64,000 nt of DNA, taken from NCBI GenBank assembly GCA_963819175.1, contig CAWFVJ010000025.1:124001-188000 (forward strand). Reading direction: 5' to 3'. The position numbers were made by a program, and so were the translations under genes. The stretch's first letter is position 1. Each line of letters begins with the position of its first letter. Below, piece after piece: positions 18,881 through 28,126 of this stretch. The notes under the pieces are model-generated. The model did not search any database. It was not told where the DNA came from and was given only the letters and a program-made list of their open reading frames with translations. The DNA is from CAWBRT01 sp963819175 (GTDB lineage: Bacteria > Acidobacteriota > Terriglobia > Terriglobales > Acidobacteriaceae).

Positions 18881-19060
18881 ACGTCATTTCGAGCGAGCGC
18901 CGTGTTTTGGCGCGAGTCGAGAAATCTTGTGGTTTGCCGAAAAACACAAGATCCCTCCACTCCGCGCCCGAACAGCTTCTTGCTTATCGAGTGCAATGTC
19001 GGGTACGCAGCTTGGCTGCTCCGGCCGCCGGCGCCAGGCGCTTCGGTCGGGATGACGCCT
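18881..19060. repeat. Degenerate intergenic repeat
   Basis: The 261-bp gap between treZ and the TonB-like gene starts a repeat with CGTCATTTCGAGCGAGC and ends it with CTTCGGTCGGGATGAC. In between lie AGAAATCT, AAGATCCCTCCA and CAGCTTGGCTGC. The layout (GTCAT ... GATC ... GATGAC) is like the CATCCTGAGC repeats elsewhere in the window, though sequence identity is low. Short open frames here are not convincing. Confidence 0.45.
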
Positions 19061-19096
19061 TTCGGGAACATCGGATATAGCAACTGATGAACCGCT

Positions 19097-20152
19097 CTAG
19101 AACACCTCTCCGCGAGCTGGGTTGTAGTAGAAGTAGAAACGCAGCGCCAGATAAGGCCCATGAAACTCCGAGGGGAGAGGCGAAAACGGGTTGGAGGAGC
19201 TGATGCCGCCCCAGGCGGCGCGATCCAATGCAATGTCGCCAGATTCCCCGATGAGTCGCATGCCGACTACCTTGCCGTCCGGCAGGATCGAAAACTCAAT
19301 TGCGACCTTGCCTTTTTTCAGCATCGGCGGACGCGCCTCTTCGGGAATCAGGTTGTACCAGTTCATTCGCACGACGGACACTATTCGAGAAAGGTACGGG
19401 CCAAAATCGACGCCCATGGTGTCGCTGAGGACATCGAGGCCGCTTCCGACCTTGCTTCCACCGCCGTTCGGATAGCCGTAATCGCCTCCGCCACCCGTCG
19501 AGAAGCTGCGACGCGCGCTGTTCTTGGCCGCCTGCTCAATGGCTGAACCAGCCGACAGGCCCGCAAAGGCTCTCAAATTCTGCGTCGGCGCGGGCTTGAC
19601 CGCGGGCGCGCTCAACGCCGAATTATTGCTTGACTGCTGCTGATTGGCCGCGCCGCTCGATTGAGCCGTTGCCGGCGGCGCCCCCGATGAGGGCGTGCTT
19701 GGCGGCGTGGTTGCTCCCGGCGGACCGGGCAGACCCTTGCGCAGCGACTCCAGAGACTGGCGATCCAGGGTCGGCATCTTCGAGTGTGCAATACGGTTCT
19801 TGTCTGAAAGGAACTTTGTATCCGGAGCCTTCGCCGACGGCCGTTGCGCATCCTTCGGCAGCTCCAGATAGGTGAATTCCTTGTCGTGGATCATCTCCTC
19901 CGCCGTGCGCAGTGGCACCGAACGCCAAAAATTCGGCAGCAGCTTGGGAGACAGCGCCAGTAGGATGATCCCCAGCAAATGCGCGACCAGCGAGATCCAG
20001 AAGGCCTCGCGCAGCCGTGAACGCGCCAGGTCATCCCGCAACTGAGTGAGCAGAATGGGCGTGAACTCTGCCCCTGGCTTCTCGGCCCGCGAGGACAACT
20101 CCGGCTCGACAACCGGCTCGGCCTTCTGCGATGGAAATTCAATTCTCGCCAT
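19097..20152 (-). CDS. TonB/TolA-family energy-transducer-like protein
   Basis: 351 residues from ATG 20152. A cytoplasmic N-terminus of about 55 residues precedes one membrane helix (FWISLVAHLLGIILLALSPK). A long Pro, Ser, Thr, Ala and Gln-rich periplasmic stretch follows (residues ~120-200; GPPGATTPPSTPSSGAPPAT). The C-terminal TonB-like domain has PYLSRIVSVVRMNWYNLIPE, GKVAIEFSILPDGKVVGMRL and a final ALRFYFYYNP. Such proteins pass proton-motive energy to the outer membrane. No ExbB/ExbD is nearby. The 290 bp between it and the next minus-strand gene hold nothing I can support. Confidence 0.8.
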   Translation of the reverse strand: MARIEFPSQKAEPVVEPELSSRAEKPGAEFTPILLTQLRDDLARSRLREAFWISLVAHLLGIILLALSPKLLPNFWRSVPLRTAEEMIHDKEFTYLELPKDAQRPSAKAPDTKFLSDKNRIAHSKMPTLDRQSLESLRKGLPGPPGATTPPSTPSSGAPPATAQSSGAANQQQSSNNSALSAPAVKPAPTQNLRAFAGLSAGSAIEQAAKNSARRSFSTGGGGDYGYPNGGGSKVGSGLDVLSDTMGVDFGPYLSRIVSVVRMNWYNLIPEEARPPMLKKGKVAIEFSILPDGKVVGMRLIGESGDIALDRAAWGGISSSNPFSPLPSEFHGPYLALRFYFYYNPARGEVF

Positions 20153-20444
20153 GTGGTCTTAGACCAGATCCGCGGAAGGTGCTCCCCGCGATGGAGCCGA
20201 GCACCCGGCTGGTACTGCGTGCATCAATCACTCCCCTAGGGCAATGTGGCCGCCAATGCCCGACCATGGCCCGCGGACACACGAACTCCTCAGTCAATTA
20301 AACACGTCAGAGCGCGTGAGGTTGCTGAGGATATTTTCTCACTTCCCGAGCCAAATCCTCGAACACAAACCCCCGAAGAAAGGAAAGTTTTATGCCCTAG
20401 AGTTGATCGACTCAGGCCGGCCGGCGGAGGCCTTCAGAGCCGGC

Positions 20445-21485
20445 CTATCGTAAGTTCATCAGTCCGGGCAGGCCCACGCGGCGGCTGTGTTCCTCCATCC
20501 GAGAGCGAACCTGTAGCGCCAAATCCAATGCCCGCCGGCCGTCTTCCAGGCTCACCACCGGACGGGTCCGTCCGGCCACCGCCTCCAGAAAGCTGCGCAG
20601 CTCCGCTCTGAGCGGCTCCTCGCTAACCACCTCTGGTTTGGAAGCGACAACTTCCGGCAGCGAGAAATGGCTTCCGCCTTGGCCCGCTCCCGCCGGCTTG
20701 ACGGTGAGCATGAAGACGTCGCGTCGCGAGTAGTCCAACGAAACGTACTGCTGCGGCTGAAAGAAGCGCAGCTTGCGCACCCGCTCCGTGCTGACGCGGC
20801 TGGCGGTGAAATTGGCCACGCATCCGGATTCGAATTCCACCCGCACATTCGCGATGTCCACCTTCGGCGTCAGCACCGGCAATCCCACGGCGCGAATATC
20901 ACGTATCGGCGAGTCCACCAGCGAGAGCACTACGTCCAGGTCGTGGATCATCAAGTCCATCACCACATCCACATCGAGCGAGCGGGGGGTGAACACGCTC
21001 AGACGATGCACCTCGAAGAACATGGGCCGGGTAACATGCGGCAGCGCCGCGCGCACCGCCGGGTTGAAGCGCTCCAGGTGTCCGGCCTGCGCAACTCGCC
21101 CATGCTTGCGCGCCAACTCGATCAGCGCGTCGGCCTCCGCCAGGTCAACCGCGAGCGGCTTTTCCACCAGCACATCGATGCCTGCCTCAAGCAGCGTTCG
21201 CGCCACCGCCAAATGCGCGATGGTCGGCACCGCCACAGTCGCCGCATCGATTTTCTCGTTCGCCAGCAAGGCATCGACATCGGTATAGGCGCGCGCGCCG
21301 AACTCGGCGGCGACGGCTTCCGCCCGCGCTCGATCGCGGTCAACCACCGCCGCCAGTTCAAGTTTGCCTGCCGCTCCGGCCTGCTGCTCGTTCGCCAGTT
21401 CGCGATAGACGCGTGCATGATTGCGGCCAAACGAACCGACCCCAATGACCGCTATGCGGAGTAATTTTTCTTGTTCTTTGCTCAT
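20445..21485 (-). CDS. Gfo/Idh/MocA family NAD(P)-dependent oxidoreductase
   Basis: 346 residues. The N-terminal Rossmann fold opens with RIAVIGVGSFGRNHARVYRE, followed by the family signature DVLVEKPLAVDLAEADALIE (EKP motif) and HGRVAQAGHLERFNPAVRAA. The substrate domain has DVVMDLMIHDLDVVLSLVDS. These enzymes oxidise or reduce sugars and sugar nucleotides. It starts 18 bp after lpxI, so the two are co-transcribed, which points to a role in cell-envelope sugar metabolism; the exact substrate is unknown. Confidence 0.9.
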   Translation of the reverse strand: MSKEQEKLLRIAVIGVGSFGRNHARVYRELANEQQAGAAGKLELAAVVDRDRARAEAVAAEFGARAYTDVDALLANEKIDAATVAVPTIAHLAVARTLLEAGIDVLVEKPLAVDLAEADALIELARKHGRVAQAGHLERFNPAVRAALPHVTRPMFFEVHRLSVFTPRSLDVDVVMDLMIHDLDVVLSLVDSPIRDIRAVGLPVLTPKVDIANVRVEFESGCVANFTASRVSTERVRKLRFFQPQQYVSLDYSRRDVFMLTVKPAGAGQGGSHFSLPEVVASKPEVVSEEPLRAELRSFLEAVAGRTRPVVSLEDGRRALDLALQVRSRMEEHSRRVGLPGLMNLR

Positions 21486-21503
21486 GGCTATGACAGTTCG
21501 ACT

Positions 21504-22358
21504 TCAGCTTCGGTGCGGGGTCTCGTCGGCCACGATGGTGATTCCAGCCTCGTCCGCGGCCTTGATCACCGCTTCACCATCCAGCACCAGGCAGCGGCCG
21601 GCATCCAGAGCCAGGCAGGTGGCGCCGGCATTGCACATCGCTTCAATGGTGCGCAGTCCGATGACCGGCACGTCGAAGCGCATGTCCTGGTTGGGCTTGG
21701 CGACCTTCACCACGGTAAGTGCGCGGCTCAGCATCGCCGACTCGCCATGCAGGCTTTTCATCAACCCTCCGGCCCGCAGGATGGCCGCGTCGGTGCCCTC
21801 CATGGCTTCAATGGCGACGCAGGCGGCCTCGGCGATGACCACGGTCTGCCCGATATCGAAGCGCGCCACATGATGCGCCACGGCGCGCCCATAAGTGATG
21901 TTGGTCTGCTCCTGGTCGGTCGGCTGGCGCCGGGTGAGCACGCCCGCGCGCGCCAGCAGCGGCTCCAGCAGCGAGGTCGAATTCAGCAGCGTGATTCCTT
22001 CTTCCGCCAGAATCGCGGCCACGCCGCCGATCAGCGAATCGGTATTGCGCATCGGCAGGGTGAGCAATAGCTTGGCCAGCTTCCAGTCGGGACGAATGCT
22101 GCTGAATATCTGCTTGTGCTTGACCTGCCCGGCCATGATGGCTTCGGTCACGCCTTCGCGCTGGAAGGTGTCGATCAGCTTCGAAAGCTCGCCCAGCGAC
22201 ATCCAGTGAACCGAGTTTGCGCCGCGCTGCTCGATCTCCGGAAAGGCTTCTTCCTTGATGGCGGCCACCACCACTTCATAGCCGCGCGAGCGCGCCGCAT
22301 CCAGCACCAGAAGGGGAAACTTGCCGTTGCCGGCGATCAGTCCAAGACGAGCTTTCAT
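21504..22358 (-). CDS. lpxI: UDP-2,3-diacylglucosamine pyrophosphatase LpxI
   Basis: 284 residues. Opens KARLGLIAGNGKFPLLVLDA. Characteristic LpxI/DUF1009 blocks follow: HWMSLGELSKLIDTFQREGV, EAIMAGQVKHKQIF, LLLTLPMRNTDSLIGGVAAI, ARFDIGQTVVIAEAACVAIE, GTDAAILRAG and a C-terminal MRFDVPVIGLRTIEAM. It converts UDP-2,3-diacylglucosamine to lipid X at the inner membrane face, replacing LpxH. With fabZ and lpxA in the same window this supports a complete lipid A pathway. Confidence 0.93.
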   Translation of the reverse strand: MKARLGLIAGNGKFPLLVLDAARSRGYEVVVAAIKEEAFPEIEQRGANSVHWMSLGELSKLIDTFQREGVTEAIMAGQVKHKQIFSSIRPDWKLAKLLLTLPMRNTDSLIGGVAAILAEEGITLLNSTSLLEPLLARAGVLTRRQPTDQEQTNITYGRAVAHHVARFDIGQTVVIAEAACVAIEAMEGTDAAILRAGGLMKSLHGESAMLSRALTVVKVAKPNQDMRFDVPVIGLRTIEAMCNAGATCLALDAGRCLVLDGEAVIKAADEAGITIVADETPHRS

Positions 22359-22489
22359 AAGCTTCCATTTTGTAGCATAACAGGCAGGGCAACAGGGTAG
22401 GGATCAAAGGTTTCGAGTTCCATGAAGACTGGCAGGCGTCGGAAGTTATAGAACTGAGCAGTTGAGGCGTCCGCGTCTTTCACTTGCTG

Positions 22490-22504
22490 CTTCCGCGCCG
22501 GAAG
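22490..22504. promoter_or_regulatory. 15-bp palindrome upstream of recA
   Basis: CTTCCG-CGC-CGGAAG lies 52 bp before the recA start, next to a possible -10 element (TATTCT at 22510-22515). Position suits an operator. It does not match the E. coli or Bacillus LexA box; whether it is an SOS operator in this lineage cannot be told from one site. Confidence 0.3.
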
Positions 22505-22555
22505 CGTGGTATTCTGCGAGTTCTATTCTTATCATCTCCTCATCAGGAGTTATCC

Positions 22556-23632
22556 ATGGTAGACGAGCGTCCACGCGCAATCGAATTAGCTCTCTCGCAA
22601 ATCGAAAAGCAGTTCGGCAAAGGCTCGATCATGCGGCTGGGGAACAAGGAAGCCATCGTTCCCATCGCGGTCATCCCCACCGGCTCCATCTCCTTCGACG
22701 CCGCCCTTGGCATCGGCGGATTCCCGCGCGGACGCGTGGTTGAGGTCTTCGGGCCTGAGTCGTCGGGCAAAACGACGATCGCCCTGCAGGTGATCGCCGA
22801 GGCCCATAAGGCGGGCGGAATGGCCGCTTTTATCGATGCCGAGCACGCGCTCGACCCCGCTTATGCCAAGAGGCTCGGTGTCGATATCGATAATCTGCTG
22901 GTTTCGCAGCCGGACTACGGCGAGCAGGCGCTGGAGATTGCCGAGGCCCTGGTGCGCTCCAATGCCATCGACGTGCTGGTGGTCGACTCCGTGGCCGCGC
23001 TCGTCCCCAAGGCCGAACTCGAAGGCGAAATGGGCGACAGCCACATGGGACTGCAGGCCCGCCTGATGTCGCAGGCCCTCCGTAAGCTCACCGGAATCGT
23101 CTCGAAGTCGCGCACGTGCCTGGTTTTCATCAACCAGATCCGCGAAAAAATCGGCGTCATGTTCGGCAATCCCGAGACCACGACCGGCGGACGCGCCCTC
23201 AAGTTCTATGCCTCTGTGCGCGTCGATATCCGCCGCATAGCCGCCATCAAGGACGGCGACAGCATCATCGGCTCGCGCACCAGGGTCAAGATCGTGAAGA
23301 ACAAGACCGCCGCGCCCTTCCGCGAAGCCGAGTTCGACATCATGTACGGCGAGGGCATCTCGCGCGAGGGCGACCTGCTCGACATGGCCGTCGTTCAAAA
23401 CATCGTCGAAAAGTCCGGCGCCTGGTTCAGCTACAAGACCGAACGCATCGGGCAGGGACGCGAAAACGTCAAGCAGTTCCTGAGAGAGAACAAGGACATC
23501 ACGGCCCGCATCGAAGTCGAGGTGCGCAAAGCGCTTGGACTGCGCGAGGCCGTCGTTCCCGAACCGCCGCCTGCCTCACCCGAGCAGAAAGCCGTGGCCG
23601 CCAAGACGGCCTCTGCTCCGGCGAAAAAATAG
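22556..23632 (+). CDS. recA: Recombinase RecA
   Basis: 358 residues from ATG 22556, preceded by AGGAG at 22545-22549; an upstream open extension to 22484 lacks a site. Walker A GPESSGKT (66-73), IDAEHALDPAYAKRLGVDID, the VLVVDSVAALVPKAELEGEM Walker B and loop L1 region, NQIREKIGVMFGNPETTTGG (loop L2) and a C-terminal domain with a Pro-Ala-Lys tail are all present. RecA binds single-stranded DNA, drives strand exchange and triggers LexA cleavage. Monocistronic, followed by a GC hairpin at 23657-23680. Confidence 0.98.
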   Translation: MVDERPRAIELALSQIEKQFGKGSIMRLGNKEAIVPIAVIPTGSISFDAALGIGGFPRGRVVEVFGPESSGKTTIALQVIAEAHKAGGMAAFIDAEHALDPAYAKRLGVDIDNLLVSQPDYGEQALEIAEALVRSNAIDVLVVDSVAALVPKAELEGEMGDSHMGLQARLMSQALRKLTGIVSKSRTCLVFINQIREKIGVMFGNPETTTGGRALKFYASVRVDIRRIAAIKDGDSIIGSRTRVKIVKNKTAAPFREAEFDIMYGEGISREGDLLDMAVVQNIVEKSGAWFSYKTERIGQGRENVKQFLRENKDITARIEVEVRKALGLREAVVPEPPPASPEQKAVAAKTASAPAKK

Positions 23633-23656
23633 GCAAGCCAGAGCCGGCTAATCCTT

Positions 23657-23680
23657 GGGCGGCCAGCCCCGAGGCCGCCC
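23657..23680 (+). terminator. Possible recA terminator hairpin
   Basis: An 8-bp stem (GGGCGGCC / GGCCGCCC) with loop AGCCCCGA lies 24 bp after recA. There is no T tract, so it may only slow or stabilise the 3' end. Confidence 0.4.
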
Positions 23681-23735
23681 TGCATTGTCCGCAACCTCAA
23701 GATCATGCTGAGCCTGCCCGGCCCTCCAGATTGCT

Positions 23736-24808
23736 CTACCGTATCCTCACCTCGGATGCGGCATCGCGGCTGCATCGGTAGGCCAGCCAGTGCTTCCACA
23801 GGATACGGATGGTGGCCAGCGTCGGTATGGCAAGGTAGATGCCGATGACCCCCGCCAGCTCGCCTCCCACCAGCACGCCAAAGATCAGGCCAGCGGCGAA
23901 ATTTCGACTTTGCCGCCCAGTACGCGCGGCGAAATCACGTAGTCCGTGCACATGCGCCAAGCTCCCAGAAAGATGATCATCAGCAGCAGGTGCGGATAGT
24001 TCAGGCTGAAGCTGATGCCCAGGATCAGCGCCGCCGCCAGCAGCGGTCCGACCAGCGGAATGAACTCCAGCAGGCCGCCGATAGCGCCCAGCGCAAACGC
24101 ATACGGAACCCGCAGCGAAACCAGCAGAATGGTGTAGGCGGTCCCGGAAATGAGCACCAGCAGCAATTGCGCCCGCACGAACTGCGAAAGCATGGAATCC
24201 AGATCCTGAAGGATGTCGTGCAACAGTTCGCGCTTTCGCCGGTCGACAATGAGTTCGTCGAAGGTCCCCGCCACCAGGCTCCGCAGTTGGGATTTGCTTT
24301 TCAGAAAGAACAACGCCAGGATCGGCACCAGTCCGACCCATCCTGCGTTGGAGGCCAGCAGCGCCAGTTTGGAACCCATGGTCCCGGCGATGGCTATGGC
24401 CTGTTCGCGGTGTTCGGCCAGGAATCTCTGGAGTTCGGCTTGCGTCTCCTGGCTCCAGCCTCTCTGGGCGCCAAGCTGCCAGGCGATGTTGCCGCTGCTG
24501 ATTTTCTGGTAGAGATCCGGCAGGATCTGCGTCAATTTGTGGGCCTCGCCTACGATCCGCGACCCGATCAGGAACCCGGCAACCACCAGCAAAGCCAACC
24601 ACGCCAGGTAAACCACGGCGATGGCCGCTCCGCGCGGATGTATCCACCGCTGGACGTATGAGATCGCCGGCTCCAGCAGATAGGCAAAGAGCATGGCAAA
24701 CAGAAAAATAAGCAGCGGCTTGATGGCCAGGTACACGAAGCCCAGGATGGCGGCAAACAGCAGGAATGTCAGCAGGACTTGCGTGGTTCGCTTATCGAAG
24801 AGGATCAT
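23736..24808 (-). CDS. AI-2E/PerM-type membrane transporter, one frameshift
   Basis: Joined length about 356 residues, normal for the family. The N-terminal helix pair (LLTFLLFAAILGFVYLAIKP and LLIFLFAMLFAYLLEPAI) leads to a periplasmic region, then LRVPYAFALGAIGGLLEFIP and LVGPLLAAALILGISFSL, and the conserved ends TDYVISPRVLGGKVEISPLA and GVLVGGELAGVIGIYLAIPT. The frame changes near 23890, between those last two blocks; the uncorrected frame stops at 23885. Members export small molecules or sodium; the name AI-2E does not prove autoinducer export. Convergent with recA. Confidence 0.85.
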
Positions 24809-25152
24809 AGGTTGGCGTCAAGCCTGCCCGGCACGACCGGCGGTGCGCCCTCCGGCTAGCGTGATAGATGGTTGCCGGTGGGTTTAGTGATGGCCTTGAC
24901 GATCAGCCTGGGCCGCAGCCGTTCAATCACCTATCATAAGCCTCCAGGTATGCGCTTCCCAGGATTTGAGCAGCGGGTCAATTGGGATAATTCCTGGAAA
25001 ATGGCCCACTGTCAGCCCAACTCAGGCGCCGGACGTGCGGGCACTCGTTCTTGCAAATGAATCTGGTCTGGCCGTTATTCCGTTGCCTGCGATACGAACC
25101 GGCGATTAGAATTCCTTCAGCATCTAACCGCTTCGCCCATGAATGAGGCGCT
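24809..25152. other. Gene-free stretch between divergent genes
   Basis: 344 bp between the AI-2E-type gene (minus) and coaD (plus). Short open frames overlap on both strands but none has a ribosome site or family motif. It must contain two outward promoters; I could not place them with confidence. Confidence 0.5.
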
Positions 25153-25673
25153 TTGAGAAAGCAAGTAATCGCCATCTATCCGGGTAGCTTCGATCCTCCG
25201 ACGAACGGTCATCTGGACTTGATTGAGCGCGGGGCAAAAATTTTTGACGTGCTCATCGTGGCCCTTCTTCGGAACTCGGCTAAGACTCCGCTATTTTCGG
25301 TCGAGGAGAGACTGTCGATGCTGCGCGAGACCACCAAAAAGTGGAGCAACGTTCGCGTCGACGCCTTCGAGGGCCTGATGGTTGACTATGCAATACAAGA
25401 GCGGAGCTAAAGTCGTCCTGAGAGGAATCCGCGCTGTCAGCGACTACGAATACGAGTTGCAGATGGCTCTGATGAATCGCAAGCTCGATGCCGAGGCTGG
25501 AGACGATCTTCATGATGCCGGCGGAAGCTTATTCGTACTTGAGTTCCGGGCTCGTACGTGAGATCTCGGCGCTCGGCGGCTCGGTCCGCGATCTCGTTCC
25601 CAAATTGGTGGAACGGGAGCTCAAACGCAAGCTGCCGGCATCATCCCGGAAATCAAGAACCAAGCAAGGATAA
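25153..25673 (+). CDS. coaD: Phosphopantetheine adenylyltransferase, two frameshifts
   Basis: Opens at TTG 25153 with RKQVIAIYPGSFDPPTNGHL, which holds the GSFDP and TNGHxD nucleotide-binding motifs, then FDVLIVALLRNSAKTPLFSV. A frame change near 25400 leads to GAKVVLRGIRAVSDYEYELQ and MALMNRK. A second near 25490 leads to ETIFMMPAEAYSYLSSGLVR and EISALGG, ending in VERELKRKL. Joined, it is about 170 residues, standard for CoaD. It makes dephospho-CoA from phosphopantetheine and ATP, the fourth step of CoA synthesis. 19 bp before the aminotransferase gene. Confidence 0.88.
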
Positions 25674-25692
25674 ATTTTTCACGGAGGACACT

Positions 25693-26889
25693 ATGGCTGC
25701 GAGTTCTGGAGTAGTAATGCCATTCACTGAGCGGATCAACCGGATTAAACCTTCGGCCACTTTGGCCGCGGTTGCCGAAGGCGACAAACTGCGCGCGCAG
25801 GGCGTTGACCTGGTTTATTTCGCGGCGGGCGAGCCCCATTTCGCCACCCCCCAGCACATCAAGGATGCCGCGATTGCAGCCATTCAGGCGAATTTCACCA
25901 AGTACACCGCCGTCGGCGGGATCGAAGAGCTGCGCGATGCCATCGTGAAGCGCCACGCGGCCGATTTCGGCAGCAATTACAAGCGCGAAGAGGTTGTCGC
26001 CTCGGTCGGCGGTAAACATGCCCTGTTCAATCTCTTCTCGGTACTCGTCAACCATGGCGACGAAGTCATCATCCCCGTTCCCTATTGGGTCTCTTTCAAG
26101 GACATGGTGGAGTACTGCGGCGGCAAGTGTGTTTTTGTCGAGAGCGAAGAGAAGAACAATTTCGCCATCACGCCGGAAATGCTGGAAAAGGCAATTACGC
26201 CGCGGACCAAAATCCTGCTGCTGAACTTCCCCAACAATCCCTCCGGCGCATCGCTCTCGCCCGAGGACATGACGGCGGTGGTGCGCATGGCCGCCAAGCG
26301 CGGCATCTGGGTCATGAGCGACGAGTGCTACGTTTATCTCGACTACACCGGCCGTCTCTTCTCCGCCGGATCGATTCAGGAAGCGCACGAGCGTCTCCTC
26401 GTCGTCGGCTCGCTCTCCAAGACCTATTCCATGACCGGCTGGCGCCTGGGTTATGCCATGGGACCGGCTGCCGTCATCAAGGAAGCCACCAAGCTTCAGA
26501 GCCAGTCCACCTCGAACCCGACCTCGATTGTGCAGAAGGCCGGCGTCGGCGCCTTGAACGGACCGCAGCAGTGCGTTGCCGACTTCCGCGCCGAATTCAA
26601 GCAGTTGCGCGATCAGATCGTCAAGGGCTTGCGGGAGATCCCCGGCATCACCTGCTCCATGCCGCAGGGCGCTTTCTACGTCTTCCCGAATTTCAGTGCC
26701 TATTTTGGCAAAGGCGGGATGAAGACGCCGGCGGATGTTTCCCGGGTCCTGCTGCACGAGGCCCACGTGGTGACCGTGCCCGGCGAGGCGTTCGGCAGCA
26801 ATCAGCACGTTCGGCTTTCCTACGCCACTTCGGCGGCGGAGATCGACCGCGGACTGGAGAGGATGCGCAAGTTCTTTAAGTCGCTCTAG
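25693..26889 (+). CDS. aspC: Class I aspartate/aromatic aminotransferase (PLP)
   Basis: 398 residues from ATG 25693, with ACGGAGGACACT just upstream; the open frame extends further into coaD but without support. Motifs: YFAAGEPHFATPQHIKDAA, KYTAVGGIEELRDAI, NFPNNPSGASLSPEDM, DECYVYLDY and the PLP lysine block SLSKTYSMTGWRLGYAMGP (Lys243), then HVRLSYATS with the substrate-carboxylate Arg. This is the AspC subclass Ib pattern, transferring amino groups between aspartate and 2-oxoglutarate. A strong terminator follows. Confidence 0.93.
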   Translation: MAASSGVVMPFTERINRIKPSATLAAVAEGDKLRAQGVDLVYFAAGEPHFATPQHIKDAAIAAIQANFTKYTAVGGIEELRDAIVKRHAADFGSNYKREEVVASVGGKHALFNLFSVLVNHGDEVIIPVPYWVSFKDMVEYCGGKCVFVESEEKNNFAITPEMLEKAITPRTKILLLNFPNNPSGASLSPEDMTAVVRMAAKRGIWVMSDECYVYLDYTGRLFSAGSIQEAHERLLVVGSLSKTYSMTGWRLGYAMGPAAVIKEATKLQSQSTSNPTSIVQKAGVGALNGPQQCVADFRAEFKQLRDQIVKGLREIPGITCSMPQGAFYVFPNFSAYFGKGGMKTPADVSRVLLHEAHVVTVPGEAFGSNQHVRLSYATSAAEIDRGLERMRKFFKSL

Positions 26890-26910
26890 CCAGTGAGCAA
26901 TCGAAATCAG

Positions 26911-26941
26911 GGGCCAACTTAACTATGGTTGGCCCTTTTTT
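26911..26941 (+). terminator. Rho-independent terminator after the aminotransferase
   Basis: Stem GGGCCAAC / GTTGGCCC with loop TTAACTATG followed by TTTTTT, 22 bp after the aminotransferase stop. All elements of an intrinsic terminator are present. Confidence 0.9.
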
Positions 26942-27012
26942 CAGGGCTCCGGCAACGTTAAGGGCCATTCAGGTACTCTAAATTGGTAGTCCGGTACGGC
27001 ATTGTGTTCCCC

Positions 27013-28056
27013 AATGTCTGATCTCTATCCATTACTCTATGATTCCCGAGTTCAGCCCACGTCCGTGGGGAACTCGCGATTTGCGGCCCATCTACACTCG
27101 GGTGGTCGGCAAAGAGCCTATTGGCGAGGCTTGGCTGACCGGCGACGAATGCCGCGTGGCTAACGGGCCTCTTTTCCGGAGCATCACTCAGTGACCTGTG
27201 CCAGCGGTTTGGCCGGGAACTGATAGGCGAAGCGGCTCCCCACCCTGATCGTTTTCCGCTGCTGACGAAGTTTCTTTTCCCGCGCGACAAGCTGTCGGTG
27301 CAGGTGCATCCCGATGACGAGGGAGCCCGCGAACTGGGACAGCCTTGCGGCAAGACAGAGTGCTGGTACGTGGCCAAGTGCCTGCCCGGAGCCCAAGTCG
27401 GACTCGGACTGAAGCCCGGAGTCGGCAAAGCGGAGTTTGAGGCCGCCATCCTCGCCAACCGCGCCGAGAATTTGCTCAATTGGATCGATCTTAAGCCAGG
27501 CGATCTGATTTACTGCCGAGGCCGGAACCGTGCACTCGATTGGTCCCGGATCGATTCTGATCGAGACGCAACAGAACTCCGACACGACTTTCCGCCTCTA
27601 TGATTTCGGCCGCGGCCGGGAACTCCATATCGAGCAGGGCTTGCGGGCCATGCGGGAATCGACCAATGCGGGCAAGGTTTCGCCGCGGACGATTGGCGGA
27701 CATGACGGGGTCCCGACGCGCGCCGTGGTGCACGTGTCGGGCATCTGCTGGTTGCTTCGCCGTGTTTTGTGGTGGAGCACTTTGCCATCACCAAGCCACT
27801 GACCCTCACCGCCGCGCCCGGACGCACCTCGGCGCAAGTTCTGGTTGCAGCGGAAGGCAGCGCCGTAGTGGAATGGGAAGGCGGCCAGCCAGTCAGCTTC
27901 AACCGAGGCGAAGCGGTCGTAATCCCGGCCAGCATTGAGCAAATCGGGCTGCGCCCGCAATGGGCAGTGGAGTTTCTTCTCATGCGCGTGCCCGGTGAGC
28001 CGGTGCAGCCGCCCGTCGTTGACAAGCTGACGGAAGGCGTACGGACGCCGGAGTAA
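27013..28056 (+). CDS. manA: Mannose-6-phosphate isomerase (type I), multiply frameshifted
   Basis: The parts join to a protein of about 345 residues. ATG 27013 begins MSDLYPLL. After a frame change come IPEFSPRPWGTRDLRPIYTR and IGEAWLTGDECRVANGPL. Next are FPLLTKFLFPRDKLSVQVHP and DDEGARELGQPCGKTECWYV with the zinc ligands (Gln, His, Glu), then AGTVHSIGPGSILIETQQNS and TTFRLYDFGR with the third His. The cupin-like end includes AEGSAVVEWEGGQPVSFNRG and AVVIPASIEQIGL. Breaks fall near 27035, 27185, 27525 and 27765. The enzyme interconverts fructose-6-P and mannose-6-P. With the next two genes it makes a GDP-mannose activation set. Confidence 0.85.
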
Positions 28057-28126
28057 TTCTAATATCGCACTGGCTGGGACTGTGCGGGGCAGCTTTGGCA
28101 CAGCAAAAACTTTACAGGGTAATCGC

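Noticed and set aside
18832..19233. Several small frames on both strands after treZ
   Set aside because: They overlap each other and the degenerate repeat; none has a start signal or motif.
20244..20453. 69-codon plus-strand frame between the TonB-like and Gfo/Idh genes
   Set aside because: No ribosome site, no motif, and it overlaps the end of the Gfo/Idh gene.
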